Assembly (NCBI GenBank): GCA_963663495.1
Contig: OY760427.1
Location: 1,860,001-1,924,000, forward strand
Length of the DNA: 64,000 bases
Reading direction: 5' to 3'
Origin: G963663495 sp963663495
GTDB lineage: Bacteria; Bacteroidota; Rhodothermia; Rhodothermales; Bin80
Shown: positions 18,000 through 26,935 of the stretch, piece by piece
How positions within the stretch are numbered: the stretch's first letter is position 1
Layout: each line of letters begins with the position of its first letter
The notes under the pieces: generated by a model
Databases searched by the model: none
What the model was told of the DNA's origin: nothing
The model's input: the letters and a program-made list of their open reading frames with translations, nothing else
Translations under genes and position numbers: made by a program

Positions 18000-20188
18000 C
18001 AACCTTCCATGCAGCGCGCTTCCATTCTGTGATGCCATTGATCGGGCTCTTAGGTTGTACGCCCACCGGCCAACCCGAGAGTACGGCTCGTATGGTGGAA
18101 CTGCTGGAGGCCATTGCCGCCGACACCGACGAGAATCCTCGTCGTAACGCCCACGCCAACGTAGCCCGGGTGCGAAGTCTGCTGGAGGCTGAGCCCCCAG
18201 CTACCGGCGCAGCGCGGGTTCAATATGAGCATTTGGTTGCTCAGGAAATGCTGCGCGCCGGCGAAAGCGAAGGGGCCATTGCGCGGTATTCCGCACTGAG
18301 GGACACGATAGAGGGGCGGCCGGACCTGTATGGTGCTGACTACAAACTCGGTGTCTTGGACCACCTTGCATTAAGCTATTTAAGGTTGGGAGAACAGCAG
18401 AATTGCCTGCTGACACCGGGCGCCAAACGCTGCGTACTGCCTGTTGGCGAAGGCGGAGTCCATGCACTGCAAGAGGGCTCAAGAAATGCCATTGCTGTGC
18501 ATGAGCAGATATTAGCTGAAGATCCGGTGGACTTGAATGCGATCCGGTTGCTTAATCTGGCGCACATGACCGTGGGGCAGTATCCTGACTCCGTGGATTT
18601 AACGTTTCGTGTGCCTCCAGAGGTTTTTGTTCCAGAGTATGATATTGGCACATTTGAGGACATTGCCCCTAGTCTCGGACTGGACGTTATGGGGTTGTCC
18701 GGGGGCGTTGTTATGGAGGACCTTAATCAGGACGGCTACTTGGACCTGATGACCTCATCGTGGGGGTTGAGGGATACGCTTCGATATTTTGAAAATTTGC
18801 GCAATGGATTGTTCGCCGAGCAGACAGCCGACGCCGGTCTTGTAGGTCTCAATGGTGGGCTGAACCTTACCCATGCCGATTACGATAATGATGGGCTGCA
18901 GGATATTCTGGTGCTTCGCGGAGCATGGCTGCAGGACGGACATCCTAATTCCCTGCTGCGGAACCTAGGTGAAGGTGGCTTTCAGGATGTAACCGACGCA
19001 GCCGGTTTGCTTTCATTCCACCCGACCCAGACTGCTTCGTGGGGCGACTATGATAACGATGGTGATCTGGATCTGTTCATCGGCAATGAGTCCACCCCTG
19101 CTGGCGGGGTGCATCCATGCGAACTGTACCGCAACAACGGCGACGGAACCATTGAGGAGGTCGCCGCCGAGGCAGGGCTGCGTGTAGTAGGATATGTAAA
19201 GTCCGTTGTGTGGGGCGACTACACGAATGACGGGTGGCTCGACCTCTTTGTATCGCGCTACCGGGAAACCAATTTGCTATTTCGCAACTTGGGCTCAGAG
19301 GGTACATTCGAAGAAACGGCTGCGCAGGCCGGTGTACTTGAGCCGGCAGATAGTTTTCCGTCGTGGTTCATTGCTTACGATAATGATGGCTGGCTTGACC
19401 TTTTTGTATCGGGATGGCGAGCTACGGCGGGAGATGTTGCTGCGGAATACCTTGGTCTATCCGGCAACGACGAGAAGCCGCGTCTGTATAGGAACAACGG
19501 CGACGGAACATTCGAAGATATGTCCAAGGTGTTTGGATTGGACCGGGTGATGTATACCATGGGGTCCAACTTTGGGGATCTTGACAATGATGGGTGGCTT
19601 GACTTCTATGTGGGCACCGGTGACCCCAATTTGCGGTCTTTGATGCCCAACAGGATGCTCAGAAATCATTACGGTCAAAGGTTTCAGGAGGTGACCTCAT
19701 CGGGAGGGTTTGGCTTGCTGCAGAAGGGGCATGGTGTGGCGTTTGGTGACCTTAACCACGACGGGGACCAGGATATCTATACCGTCATGGGAGGGGCGTT
19801 TGAAGGCGACATTTTTGGCAACGTATTGTTCGCAAATCCGGGGCATGGCAATGATTGGGTGACATTGAGGCTGGAGGGGGTGCGCAGTAACCGTAGTGCG
19901 ATCGGTGCTCGCATAATGGTTACGGTTGAGTCCGACTTAGGAGAGCGCCGGATACACCGTGTGGTGGGTACCGGAGGCAGTTTCGGATCGTCAAGCCTAC
20001 GGCAGGAAATCGGACTAGGGCAGGCACATCGCATCACGAGTGTTGCTGTTCGCTGGCCAACCAAGGACCATATCCAGGTATTCCGCAACGTACCTATCAA
20101 CAGCAGCGTATACTTGGAAGAGGGAGCCCAGCATGTTAAGGTGGAGACGGCAACGCCAATTGTGCTGGGATCAGGAGGGCATCATTAG
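17996..20188 (+). CDS. CRTAC-type lipoprotein: FG-GAP/VCBS repeats with ASPIC/UnbV domain
   Basis: From TTG 17996 the product is about 730 residues. The start codon overlaps the TGA of the upstream remnant (TTGA). The N-terminus gives a short signal ending LIGLLGC, a lipobox. A helical, TPR-like region (about 40-210) precedes repeated Ca2+-binding motifs DLNQDGYLDL, DYDNDGDLDL, DYTNDGWLDL, DLDNDGWLDF and DLNHDGDQDI. The C-terminal ASPIC/UnbV domain contains SAIGARIMV and GTGGSFGSSS. The frame extends upstream to 17819, but that part reads the ASPIC pseudogene in another frame, so I exclude it. It is probably surface-exposed. Confidence 0.87.
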   Translation: MTTFHAARFHSVMPLIGLLGCTPTGQPESTARMVELLEAIAADTDENPRRNAHANVARVRSLLEAEPPATGAARVQYEHLVAQEMLRAGESEGAIARYSALRDTIEGRPDLYGADYKLGVLDHLALSYLRLGEQQNCLLTPGAKRCVLPVGEGGVHALQEGSRNAIAVHEQILAEDPVDLNAIRLLNLAHMTVGQYPDSVDLTFRVPPEVFVPEYDIGTFEDIAPSLGLDVMGLSGGVVMEDLNQDGYLDLMTSSWGLRDTLRYFENLRNGLFAEQTADAGLVGLNGGLNLTHADYDNDGLQDILVLRGAWLQDGHPNSLLRNLGEGGFQDVTDAAGLLSFHPTQTASWGDYDNDGDLDLFIGNESTPAGGVHPCELYRNNGDGTIEEVAAEAGLRVVGYVKSVVWGDYTNDGWLDLFVSRYRETNLLFRNLGSEGTFEETAAQAGVLEPADSFPSWFIAYDNDGWLDLFVSGWRATAGDVAAEYLGLSGNDEKPRLYRNNGDGTFEDMSKVFGLDRVMYTMGSNFGDLDNDGWLDFYVGTGDPNLRSLMPNRMLRNHYGQRFQEVTSSGGFGLLQKGHGVAFGDLNHDGDQDIYTVMGGAFEGDIFGNVLFANPGHGNDWVTLRLEGVRSNRSAIGARIMVTVESDLGERRIHRVVGTGGSFGSSSLRQEIGLGQAHRITSVAVRWPTKDHIQVFRNVPINSSVYLEEGAQHVKVETATPIVLGSGGHH

Positions 20189-20207
20189 TCTTAGTTCAGT
20201 TTGCGGG

Positions 20208-21995
20208 GTGCTGCAGGTTTTACAAGTTTTCCGGCATTTGCTATTTGGGGCGGCAGCTGTAGTGCTGGTTCTTGCGTGCCTTCCGTGTTCCGGCACGGGG
20301 CAGTCGGTTGATTCTGTCCTTGCCGCCGTAGCCCTGTATGATGCAGCATTGGGCAGGCTTGGCAGTACTACTGAGGAGCCCGCCGATCGGAAGGTCGCTG
20401 TCCAGCTGGCGCCGATTCTTCCTGCAGAGATACTGTCGGTAGCCTTCGGGTCTTCATCATCCTTGGTTCCTGTTCCGGGCGCGTCAGAAGTGTTGCGACA
20501 ATGGTGGCGCCAGCAGGACCCGTTGCCGGGCTCTGACATCAATGAACGACTGATTGAGCATGTGCGCCGAGTAGGCCGCGCAGTGGAGTGGTACGTGGAT
20601 GAGACCGATGACCGTGGGTATGATGACCGCGGTGAGGTATATGTTCGCTATGGAGCGCCAGAACGGTCGTCCGTGATCCGATTTGATTCGCCCCGCCTGA
20701 TAGATGACCTATCTCAGCCCGGCCTTGTCATCAGCCCTGGTGACTTCCCCGATAACGAGTTCTGGCGTTACCTTCATTTGGGCAGCGCTGCATATTTTCT
20801 GTTTGTGGAAGATGATGGTCGTTACTCTATTGGCGAGGTAGGTGACATCCTGCCGCAATCGTTACGATTTGGCTTGAACAGCAGTGGTCGAGGTGAGCGC
20901 CGTACAGTCATAGCGTTGTCAGCACTGCATACGATATTCGAACAGCTCTCGGTGGAGCATCCTGACTTCGGGAGCACGTTTCAGATTATTGATAATTATC
21001 GAACCGACCGTGATCCAACAGGGCGGCTGTCCACGAGAGACCCTACAGGTAGGTTTCGTGATCTTCTTAATCCCACCAATCCGTACTCAAATTCAGATGA
21101 TATCGTCGTGCATGAGATGCCTCCGCACGAGTTTGTTGGATACATTCTTGCCCAGGCCGAGGTGCTTGACGGTCAGATAGCCTGGCGTCGTGAAAAGGAC
21201 TTACCAGTCGATTTTTCTGATGTCACTGAGGCGATAACAGAGTTGGGGGTAGCGGTCCGCAGCGCCAGATTTCTGGACGATGATGGGAGCACGCGGATGG
21301 AAGTGTACTGGACTACGCTGCCGGGGGGGCTGATGTTTGCTACGGGAGGGGAATCCGTTCTTACGATGTCGGTGCGGCAGTACTCAGCGAATTATGAGAC
21401 GACTGCCCTTACCAGTAAGTCGTTCCGTCTTGTGGACTTACCACGGGTCGCGGATGTGACGTTGCCTACACAGACGGCCGAAGTGGTGGGGTTAAGCGAG
21501 AATTTGCATATGGGAATGCAGTTTGACTTGCGCCTTAACGCGCAGATAGATTCACCCCCGGTTCGTGTGGCGGTGGTTCGTATGGATTCTATTGTGGTCT
21601 TGAAGAGTGACGGTGACGAACTTGAAATGAGCGATCTGAAACCCGTGCTGATTACCAGCATGGTAGAGGGAGCGTTGAGATCTCCATATCCTCACGACGC
21701 TTTATGGGATGGGCTGCCGATAGGTCTTTACTTTGAGGTGTATCACTTGGTATTCGATGCGGATGACCAGACGCGCTATTCTGTTCAGTACCGGATCTCC
21801 GATGCGTTAGGTAGGCGAAGCCCTACGTCTGTCGCCTATACGTCCACCGGTACCGGTCGCATGGCTAAAGAAGAGATCATGTTGGACTTATCCTCGTGGG
21901 GCACTACCGGTCCTGTCGTGGTCACCGTAAGTGTTACCGATGAAGTTACCGGGCACCGTACCGAGCGTAGCCTGCTGTTCAGCATAGAGGAGTAG
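20208..21995 (+). CDS. GWxTD-domain-containing secreted protein
   Basis: I place the start at GTG 20208, just after the upstream stop, which gives a signal-like N-terminus (hydrophobic FGAAAVVLVLACLPC). The product is about 595 residues. Near residue 125 the segment DDRGEVYVRYGAPE matches the DRGxVYIxYGxPD core of GWxTD-domain proteins from Bacteroidota/Ignavibacteriota relatives. Most of the remainder is beta-rich, ending in LDLSSWGTTGPVVVTVSVTDE, like an Ig-like tail. Function is unknown in the family. The frame continues 5' to 20040 but there overlaps the previous gene. It closes the Sus-linked surface cluster. Confidence 0.72.
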   Translation: MLQVLQVFRHLLFGAAAVVLVLACLPCSGTGQSVDSVLAAVALYDAALGRLGSTTEEPADRKVAVQLAPILPAEILSVAFGSSSSLVPVPGASEVLRQWWRQQDPLPGSDINERLIEHVRRVGRAVEWYVDETDDRGYDDRGEVYVRYGAPERSSVIRFDSPRLIDDLSQPGLVISPGDFPDNEFWRYLHLGSAAYFLFVEDDGRYSIGEVGDILPQSLRFGLNSSGRGERRTVIALSALHTIFEQLSVEHPDFGSTFQIIDNYRTDRDPTGRLSTRDPTGRFRDLLNPTNPYSNSDDIVVHEMPPHEFVGYILAQAEVLDGQIAWRREKDLPVDFSDVTEAITELGVAVRSARFLDDDGSTRMEVYWTTLPGGLMFATGGESVLTMSVRQYSANYETTALTSKSFRLVDLPRVADVTLPTQTAEVVGLSENLHMGMQFDLRLNAQIDSPPVRVAVVRMDSIVVLKSDGDELEMSDLKPVLITSMVEGALRSPYPHDALWDGLPIGLYFEVYHLVFDADDQTRYSVQYRISDALGRRSPTSVAYTSTGTGRMAKEEIMLDLSSWGTTGPVVVTVSVTDEVTGHRTERSLLFSIEE

Positions 21996-22004
21996 CGAGA
22001 GTAT

Positions 22005-22358
22005 ATGGCTCGCGAGCAAGCAGATTTTTTTCGACGCGTCTGGGAGGTTGTGGCTCGCATACCTGAGGGGTATGTCGCAACGTACGGAGATATTGCTTTC
22101 TACCTTGGGTCCAAGCAGGCGGCCCGTACGGTAGGGTGGGCACTTCAAGCTGCAAAAGGGAAAGGCTTGCCGTGCCACCGGGTGGTGAACCGTTACGGTG
22201 GACTGTCCGGCGGCAGACACTTTGGGGGCGCGGACATCATGGAACAGATGCTGCGGAGTGAGGGGGTTGGATTTGATACCACCGGCTGCGTGTTAATCGA
22301 AAAGCATCGATGGGTGCCGGGCAGCGGCGCGACAGGCCATGTGATTGACGACTATTAG
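22005..22358 (+). CDS. MGMT-family (O6-alkylguanine-DNA alkyltransferase-like) DNA repair protein
   Basis: The 117-residue product is the DNA-binding/active-site domain of the Ogt/MGMT family without the N-terminal domain. It carries the wing helix IPEGYVATYGDIA, GSKQAARTVGWAL, and the active-site motif LPCHRVV with Cys57. The PCHR cysteine separates it from ATL proteins, which have PWHR, so it could be a real alkyl acceptor. ATG 22005 lies 9 nt after the GWxTD stop, with GAGGAG upstream in the end of that gene. A diverged, broken relative lies at 24840-25022 on the same strand. Confidence 0.87.
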   Translation: MAREQADFFRRVWEVVARIPEGYVATYGDIAFYLGSKQAARTVGWALQAAKGKGLPCHRVVNRYGGLSGGRHFGGADIMEQMLRSEGVGFDTTGCVLIEKHRWVPGSGATGHVIDDY

Positions 22359-22525
22359 GATTAATCAGGGCGACAAGTACATTCTCCGGCACGCGGACCG
22401 GCTGTTTGTTCGGTTGATGCATCGTAGAGATGGTGACGGATCAGCAGTTCCCGCTAGTAGGCAGGTTGGAATTGAAGGAAGGAAAGTCCATAGTGGTGGA
22501 AGCGGCCAAGCGTTTTTTCCAATGA
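22359..22525. other. Non-coding start of a degenerate island
   Basis: No convincing gene, RNA or repeat is visible here. It begins a 2.5-kb stretch of poor coding character that runs to the MGMT remnant near 24840. Confidence 0.4.
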
Positions 22526-23035
22526 TCATGGACACCCATCCCGGTTGATCGTTGAAAAACAGGTACCGTTGTGCGTCGATGTTTCCGCAAACATCAGCCC
22601 CATGTGGTAGGTCAACGACGAATGTCTGCGTTGATTGGAGAAAATGAAGGAAACAATACCCGGTGTGACGAAGCGTGTACCCGAACTCGAAACCCGGGGT
22701 TGGTCTTCCGTATTGTGGGGTGCCCGGCTTCTGGTAGAAGGTCGGTTCCGTCCAGACGCGGCGGCGAAAGTGTGTTCTCGCATAATACGTGCCACCCTTG
22801 AAGGGCAATACCTTCCTTTCCGGTCACGAGATGCGTATTCCTTAGACCTTGCACTCCTGAAGAACTTGCCATTCAATGCAGGTTCTATCCGATAGCCGCC
22901 AATCATGATCCCCATGTCAGAAAGCTTCTTCTTGACCCGCCGGCTGCGAGCAACTGCACTTTCATACACGTCGGGATTCTTGTCGAGAATTCGCTCTATG
23001 CTGTCCGCTTGCTTTGGTGAATTTTCATTTTCCAT
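22526..23035 (-). CDS. Hypothetical protein; only the N-terminal third looks coding
   Basis: From ATG 23035 the first 60 or so residues (MENENSPKQADSIERILDKN, then a charged helix ending VKKKLSDMGIMIGGYRIEP) have normal protein character. After about residue 65 the composition becomes Ser/Arg-rich and looks like an out-of-frame extension. This suggests a short protein of 65-75 residues, or a frameshifted gene. I do not recognise a family. The upstream remnant at 23037-23290 ends one base before this ATG, which looks like an operon junction. Confidence 0.35.
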   Translation of the reverse strand: MENENSPKQADSIERILDKNPDVYESAVARSRRVKKKLSDMGIMIGGYRIEPALNGKFFRSARSKEYASRDRKGRYCPSRVARIMREHTFAAASGRNRPSTRSRAPHNTEDQPRVSSSGTRFVTPGIVSFIFSNQRRHSSLTYHMGLMFAETSTHNGTCFSTINRDGCP

Positions 23036-23036
23036 A

Positions 23037-23290
23037 TCAGAAGTGATCGTGTGTGTGAACAAGTGCTAACTGACCATTGCGAGCCATATGGTCCTTCAAG
23101 TACCACAGATAGTCCCAGACAGCCCGTCCAAGATTGGAATTTCCCCCAAATCATTAATCTTCAGGTAAAGATCGTCGCGCAATGTTTGCATTTCAAAGCC
23201 CCTGTTATGCGTAAACCAGCGTTCCTGGTCGCTGAAATAGCCTACACGCATTGTAACCCGATTTGGGCGAAGCCTTCGGTTATGATCTCC
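23037..23290 (-). pseudogene. Frameshifted small gene of unknown function
   Basis: Two frames on the minus strand carry protein-like sequence in succession. The first has VGYFSDQERWFTHNRGFEM followed by QTLRDDLYLKINDLGE. After a shift near 23130 the second has GRAVWDYLWYLKDHMARNG and LALVHTHDHF before a TGA at 23037-23039. Neither frame is open across both parts, so I read this as one gene broken by a frameshift. The family is not recognised. Confidence 0.3.
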
Positions 23291-23358
23291 AAGGTTGCAG
23301 AATGAATTACGCTTGTATATCTTCACCTCGAGCCAACTTGGACATTGATAGACGGAAC

Positions 23359-23496
23359 ATGGGTAAGAAAGACCACGTACGGACGGGTAAGAGCAAACCA
23401 AGTCAGGATCGTCCGGTAAAACCTATGGATGGGGGGCGAAAGACTGCTTCAAGTACCCCAGATGACCGCCCGCCTCCGAGAAAATCGAATAAATGA
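23359..23496 (+). CDS. 45-aa basic small protein, coupled to the 2TM gene
   Basis: From ATG 23359 a 45-residue, strongly basic, Pro/Ser/Lys-rich peptide (MGKKDHVRTGKSKP…RPPPRKSNK) runs to a TGA that overlaps the ATG of the next gene (ATGA, 23493-23496). The overlap suggests translational coupling. Low complexity and shortness prevent a family call. It lies divergent from the small minus-strand genes, leaving a possible bidirectional promoter near 23290-23358. Confidence 0.45.
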   Translation: MGKKDHVRTGKSKPSQDRPVKPMDGGRKTASSTPDDRPPPRKSNK

Positions 23497-24038
23497 ATCT
23501 GACCAGAACCGCAACTGAAGTAGAGTTCAGCGATGTCCAGTTTGCGGTGAAGCGTTCAGCCCGATATCACTCCGACATGCGCCGGTTTTACGGTCTCGTT
23601 CGAGATATCGTGTTGTTCATTAGCGTTGTTTTTAGTACGTACGGGGTTTACTCATTGATTGCCGAAGGCCCGTTTGCTGCCATGGCCATGTTGGTGGTGG
23701 CCATCGCAGCAGCCTCCTCCCTTGTATTTCGGGTATCCGACAAGGCGATGTTGCATCAGTCATTATATGAGGACTTCGTGAGGCTTGATAAGAAAATGAG
23801 CCGGTGCTCTGAGCACTCTATCGAATCTGCACGCATTTTTCAGATCCAGCGACTGGAGATTGAATTACAAGAGCCTCCTGTTCGGCGCGTGCTAAATATG
23901 ATGAAGCACAATGATGTCTGCCTGTCTTTAGGGCGCGTAGACCACATTTTGCGAATCCGGTGGTATCAGCGCATGTTGAGTAGAATGGCGGATATAGCAC
24001 CCGATCGCATAGATTACGCTGAGCAGCCATCACGATAA
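23493..24038 (+). CDS. SLATT-like 2TM membrane protein
   Basis: The 181-residue protein has a helix with FAVKRSARYHSDMRRFYGLV, two adjacent membrane segments (about 38-53 and 61-78), and a long cytosolic helical tail with LEIELQEPPVRRVLNMMKHN. This helix-2TM-helix layout resembles SLATT-type proteins and related 2TM proteins common on prophages and integrative elements, some of which act as membrane effectors in defence systems. No nucleotide-sensing partner is visible here. Its start overlaps the small basic ORF by 4 nt. The family call is by architecture only. Confidence 0.55.
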   Translation: MNLTRTATEVEFSDVQFAVKRSARYHSDMRRFYGLVRDIVLFISVVFSTYGVYSLIAEGPFAAMAMLVVAIAAASSLVFRVSDKAMLHQSLYEDFVRLDKKMSRCSEHSIESARIFQIQRLEIELQEPPVRRVLNMMKHNDVCLSLGRVDHILRIRWYQRMLSRMADIAPDRIDYAEQPSR

Positions 24039-24839
24039 CGTGACCTCCCCACCGGGACCTCTTGTTCTCAGCCATACGGCACCGGAGACTGCGTTTGTTG
24101 AGCGTAACTGAGACCATCCGTGCCATAGTGCTATATGCTATACCGCATATTGCCGGTCAATTAGAGTAGAGTCATCAATCATGACGCAAGACGACCACTG
24201 AGCACCAACTATTGGCCGGCAATTTCACCCAGCGTACCGTAATAGGCATGAAGAAGTCTCCAGACCGATGCATTGGGGCTGTTGAATGCCTTCGGAATAT
24301 CGCAGTCGATGCAGGGCTGGTATGCAACGGAGTTTTAATCCGTGTTTTAATCCGTATCCCGGGTACCGAGGCTGGGATAGGCACCGGATCTGAACCGGAA
24401 GGAGTAGCTCCACGCTTCTTGTCGTCCTAGGCGGCAAGTATTTTGGGTTCGCCACAGTATAGTGATTGCACGTAGGTGCACGGAAGAATTTGGTGGGAAG
24501 TGTGGGAGGGGGGCTGCTTCACTAGTACATTCAGGTGACCAACGAAAACTCGGTTGGATCGGACATATTCTGTCTCCATACCAATGGTGCCGTTCACTGC
24601 ACGAGGACCACGGTTGTGCACAAGTATTTTTCCGGCTGAATCGCACGGCGAACTGTCGCTACCCTCACAAATTGCCCTTTCTGGGTGGTATGGTCGGTTT
24701 CGCTCCAGCCCAATATCTGATTTGCACACCATGGACAACGGGCCCTCGCACTGTTTCGCATTATCCACGGGCAGCTTTATTGAGTAATGTCCTGCCCGCC
24801 GCCCGCCGACCCTACCTAAATCCCGATTCCTGGCTGGGG
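24039..24839. other. 801-bp stretch with no recognisable gene
   Basis: All frames are short or compositionally odd. No tRNA, hairpin terminator or known insertion element is visible. It is probably eroded sequence between the 2TM gene and the MGMT remnant. Confidence 0.5.
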
Positions 24840-25022
24840 AAGTCTGGTAGGGAGTTTAGGGCCTGACACTCTTGCGGAGCAGACAACTTGGAGCGGGTGC
24901 TGCGGAACTATGGAGGTGGCGTCGGTGCCTACAAATGTGTTCTGATTGAGGAGCATCGGCGAATACCGGAGAGCGGTGCTCCAAGCCGTTCGTCAGATGT
25001 CGTCCTGCACGCTGTCAAGTGA
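24840..25022 (+). pseudogene. 3' remnant of a second MGMT-family gene
   Basis: The frame reads GADNLERVLRN and then YKCVLIEEHRRIPESGAP, aligning with GADIMEQMLRS and TGCVLIEKHRWVPGSGAT at the end of the intact gene at 22005. An in-frame TGA at about 24863 and the missing PCHR region show that it is broken. The two copies are clearly diverged, so this is an old relative rather than a recent duplication. Its last 30 nt overlap the 3' end of aroA on the other strand. Confidence 0.7.
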
Positions 25023-26279
25023 CTGCCAGAATCCCGGAAACGATACCTGAACACAGTTCGCGTGCCTGATGGTGGTAACGCCGGGGCAGATCAGTCCGGC
25101 TACACCCATGGCCATGGCGATCCTGTGGTCACCGAAGCTGTCCACCGTAGAGCCAGCGAGCAGGCTGCCGCCTGTGATCGCAAAGCCGTCCGGGAATTCT
25201 TCGACCGGGGCACCCAATGCCCGAAGGTTACGGACGATGGCATCAATGCGATCGCATTCCTTTACACGCAACTCCGACGCGTTACGTATCTCGGTACGAC
25301 CAGTAGCACGGAGGGCAGCCACGGCCAAAATGGGTATCTCGTCAATGATGTTCGGGATGATACCGGCGGTAATTGCAGGGGCGCGAAGCTCTGCTGCGCG
25401 GACACGAATGTCAGCCAGCGGCTCAGGAGCGGCTTCGGTGTAGTGGGTGACCTCAATGGCCGCTCCCATTTGTCGCAGCACACGGAGCAAAGCCGTTCTG
25501 GATGGATTGATCCCTACACCAGGCAGGTATAGGTCGCTCCCGGGCACTATTGAGCCAGCTACCAGAAAAAAGGCCGCCGCAGAAAAATCTGCAGGGACGC
25601 GGGCGGCAAACGGTTTGATGGAGCGCCCCGATTCCACCATTACCGCAGTGCGACCATTTTCCCGCTGCACGGTCAGGTCCAGGAGCCGTTCGGTGTGGTC
25701 ACGACTGGGTAGCGTTTCAATCACGGTAGTGGTGCCGGAGGCAAACAACCCGGCCAGAAGGACACATGATTTCACTTGGGCGGAGGGAACCGGTAGAGGA
25801 TATGTAATGCCATGGAGCTCCTGCCGCGTGCGAATAGTGATCGGCGCGTGGCCGTCCATCAGGGAAATATCCGCGCCCATCAGGCGCAGCGGGTCTGCAA
25901 TGCGTCGCATGGGGCGCGTGTTGAGGGACACGTCACCGGTAAGCGTGCTTGAAAACCGCTGTCCCGCAAGAATACCGGACAGTAATCGCATGGTGGTCCC
26001 GGAATTGCCGCAATCTATCGGCGCACTCGGGGCCTGCAGTCCGTGTAGCCCCCTGCCATCTATCGTCAGATCGGTCTTCGCGGAACGGCGTATGGCCACA
26101 CCTAACTTTCTGAGACAGGATAGAGTGGACTGCGGGTCGGCTGATGCGGGGTAGTTGTCCACGGTGCACGGTCCGTCAGCTATGGCTGCAAATAAGGCCA
26201 GCCGATGGGCGATGGACTTATCGGCCGGAAGCCGAAGCTCACCAACAAGGGGTTGAGACCGTGACGATACCTGGATCAT
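24993..26279 (-). CDS. aroA: 3-phosphoshikimate 1-carboxyvinyltransferase (EPSP synthase)
   Basis: AroA joins shikimate-3-phosphate and PEP to give EPSP, the sixth step of the shikimate pathway. From ATG 26279 the product is 428 residues, the normal size. It shows LPADKSIAHRL near the N-terminus, the PEP/S3P-binding motif GNSGTTMRLLSGILAG, the block DVSLNTRPMRRI, the later SRDHTERLL, and ELRVKECDRI near the C-terminus. The frame stays open upstream to 26408, but the family N-terminus (IQVSS..LVGELRLPADKS) supports 26279. It diverges from tatA, so the promoters probably lie in 26280-26434. Confidence 0.94.
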   Translation of the reverse strand: MIQVSSRSQPLVGELRLPADKSIAHRLALFAAIADGPCTVDNYPASADPQSTLSCLRKLGVAIRRSAKTDLTIDGRGLHGLQAPSAPIDCGNSGTTMRLLSGILAGQRFSSTLTGDVSLNTRPMRRIADPLRLMGADISLMDGHAPITIRTRQELHGITYPLPVPSAQVKSCVLLAGLFASGTTTVIETLPSRDHTERLLDLTVQRENGRTAVMVESGRSIKPFAARVPADFSAAAFFLVAGSIVPGSDLYLPGVGINPSRTALLRVLRQMGAAIEVTHYTEAAPEPLADIRVRAAELRAPAITAGIIPNIIDEIPILAVAALRATGRTEIRNASELRVKECDRIDAIVRNLRALGAPVEEFPDGFAITGGSLLAGSTVDSFGDHRIAMAMGVAGLICPGVTTIRHANCVQVSFPGFWQSLDSVQDDI

Positions 26280-26434
26280 ATCCGCAGCGGGGTAGACGCT
26301 GCAACGAAACTGTCCCGGGCCTGTTCGGGAAGTCCGCAGTGCAAGCCTGCAGTGCTTTCGCGGTATTGGAACACCGGTGCAATCATGTAGTTTGTCGACT
26401 GCACACAATCCCTATCCTTACGGAGGGCAATATT

Positions 26435-26704
26435 ATGGGTCTTGGATCTCTCGGGCCGCTTGAGCTTATTATCATATTTCTTGTGATTCTGCTCATTTTT
26501 GGGGCTAAGAGGATACCCGAAATAGCTCGTGGCTTGGGCAAGGGCATACGTGAATTCAAAAGCGCTACGACGGAGATCAGCCGGGAATTGACGGCAGAGG
26601 AACGCAGACAGCGTATCCAGACACCTTCCCAAAGTGTTCCGTACACTCCACCGGCTGCGCAGCAGGCTGCAGAGGCACCGGCCAAGGACGAAAGCGCATC
26701 CTAA
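26435..26704 (+). CDS. tatA: Sec-independent translocase protein TatA/E
   Basis: TatA forms the size-variable channel of the twin-arginine translocase for folded proteins. From ATG 26435 the product is 89 residues. It has an N-terminal TM (about 8-24, LELIIIFLVILLIFGAKRIP), the conserved hinge FGAKRIPEIARGLGKGIREF, an amphipathic helix and a Pro/Ala/Glu-rich tail. An AGGAGG-like CGGAGGG lies about 9 nt upstream of the ATG and decides the start. No tatC is nearby. gatA follows after a 231-nt gap with no obvious gene. Confidence 0.92.
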   Translation: MGLGSLGPLELIIIFLVILLIFGAKRIPEIARGLGKGIREFKSATTEISRELTAEERRQRIQTPSQSVPYTPPAAQQAAEAPAKDESAS

Positions 26705-26935
26705 CTGGTGTTCGAGCCCACTGTGCGGGCATCAGACACATCGCGCCGTCGCCAATGTGTTTCGCCTGACCGGGGAATGCGAGCTCCTTGTGTGTGCGGG
26801 CAATGCCACCCGACGGGGCAGTGATCCTCAGTTGGTCGAAGCAGCCTTCGTGCAGGTCACAAGGCCGTGCTCGTGGAATGCTGAGTCCTGGAACGCTGAC
26901 ATGGCATGAGGCGCTAGGCACGGCCTGGTGCGGAG

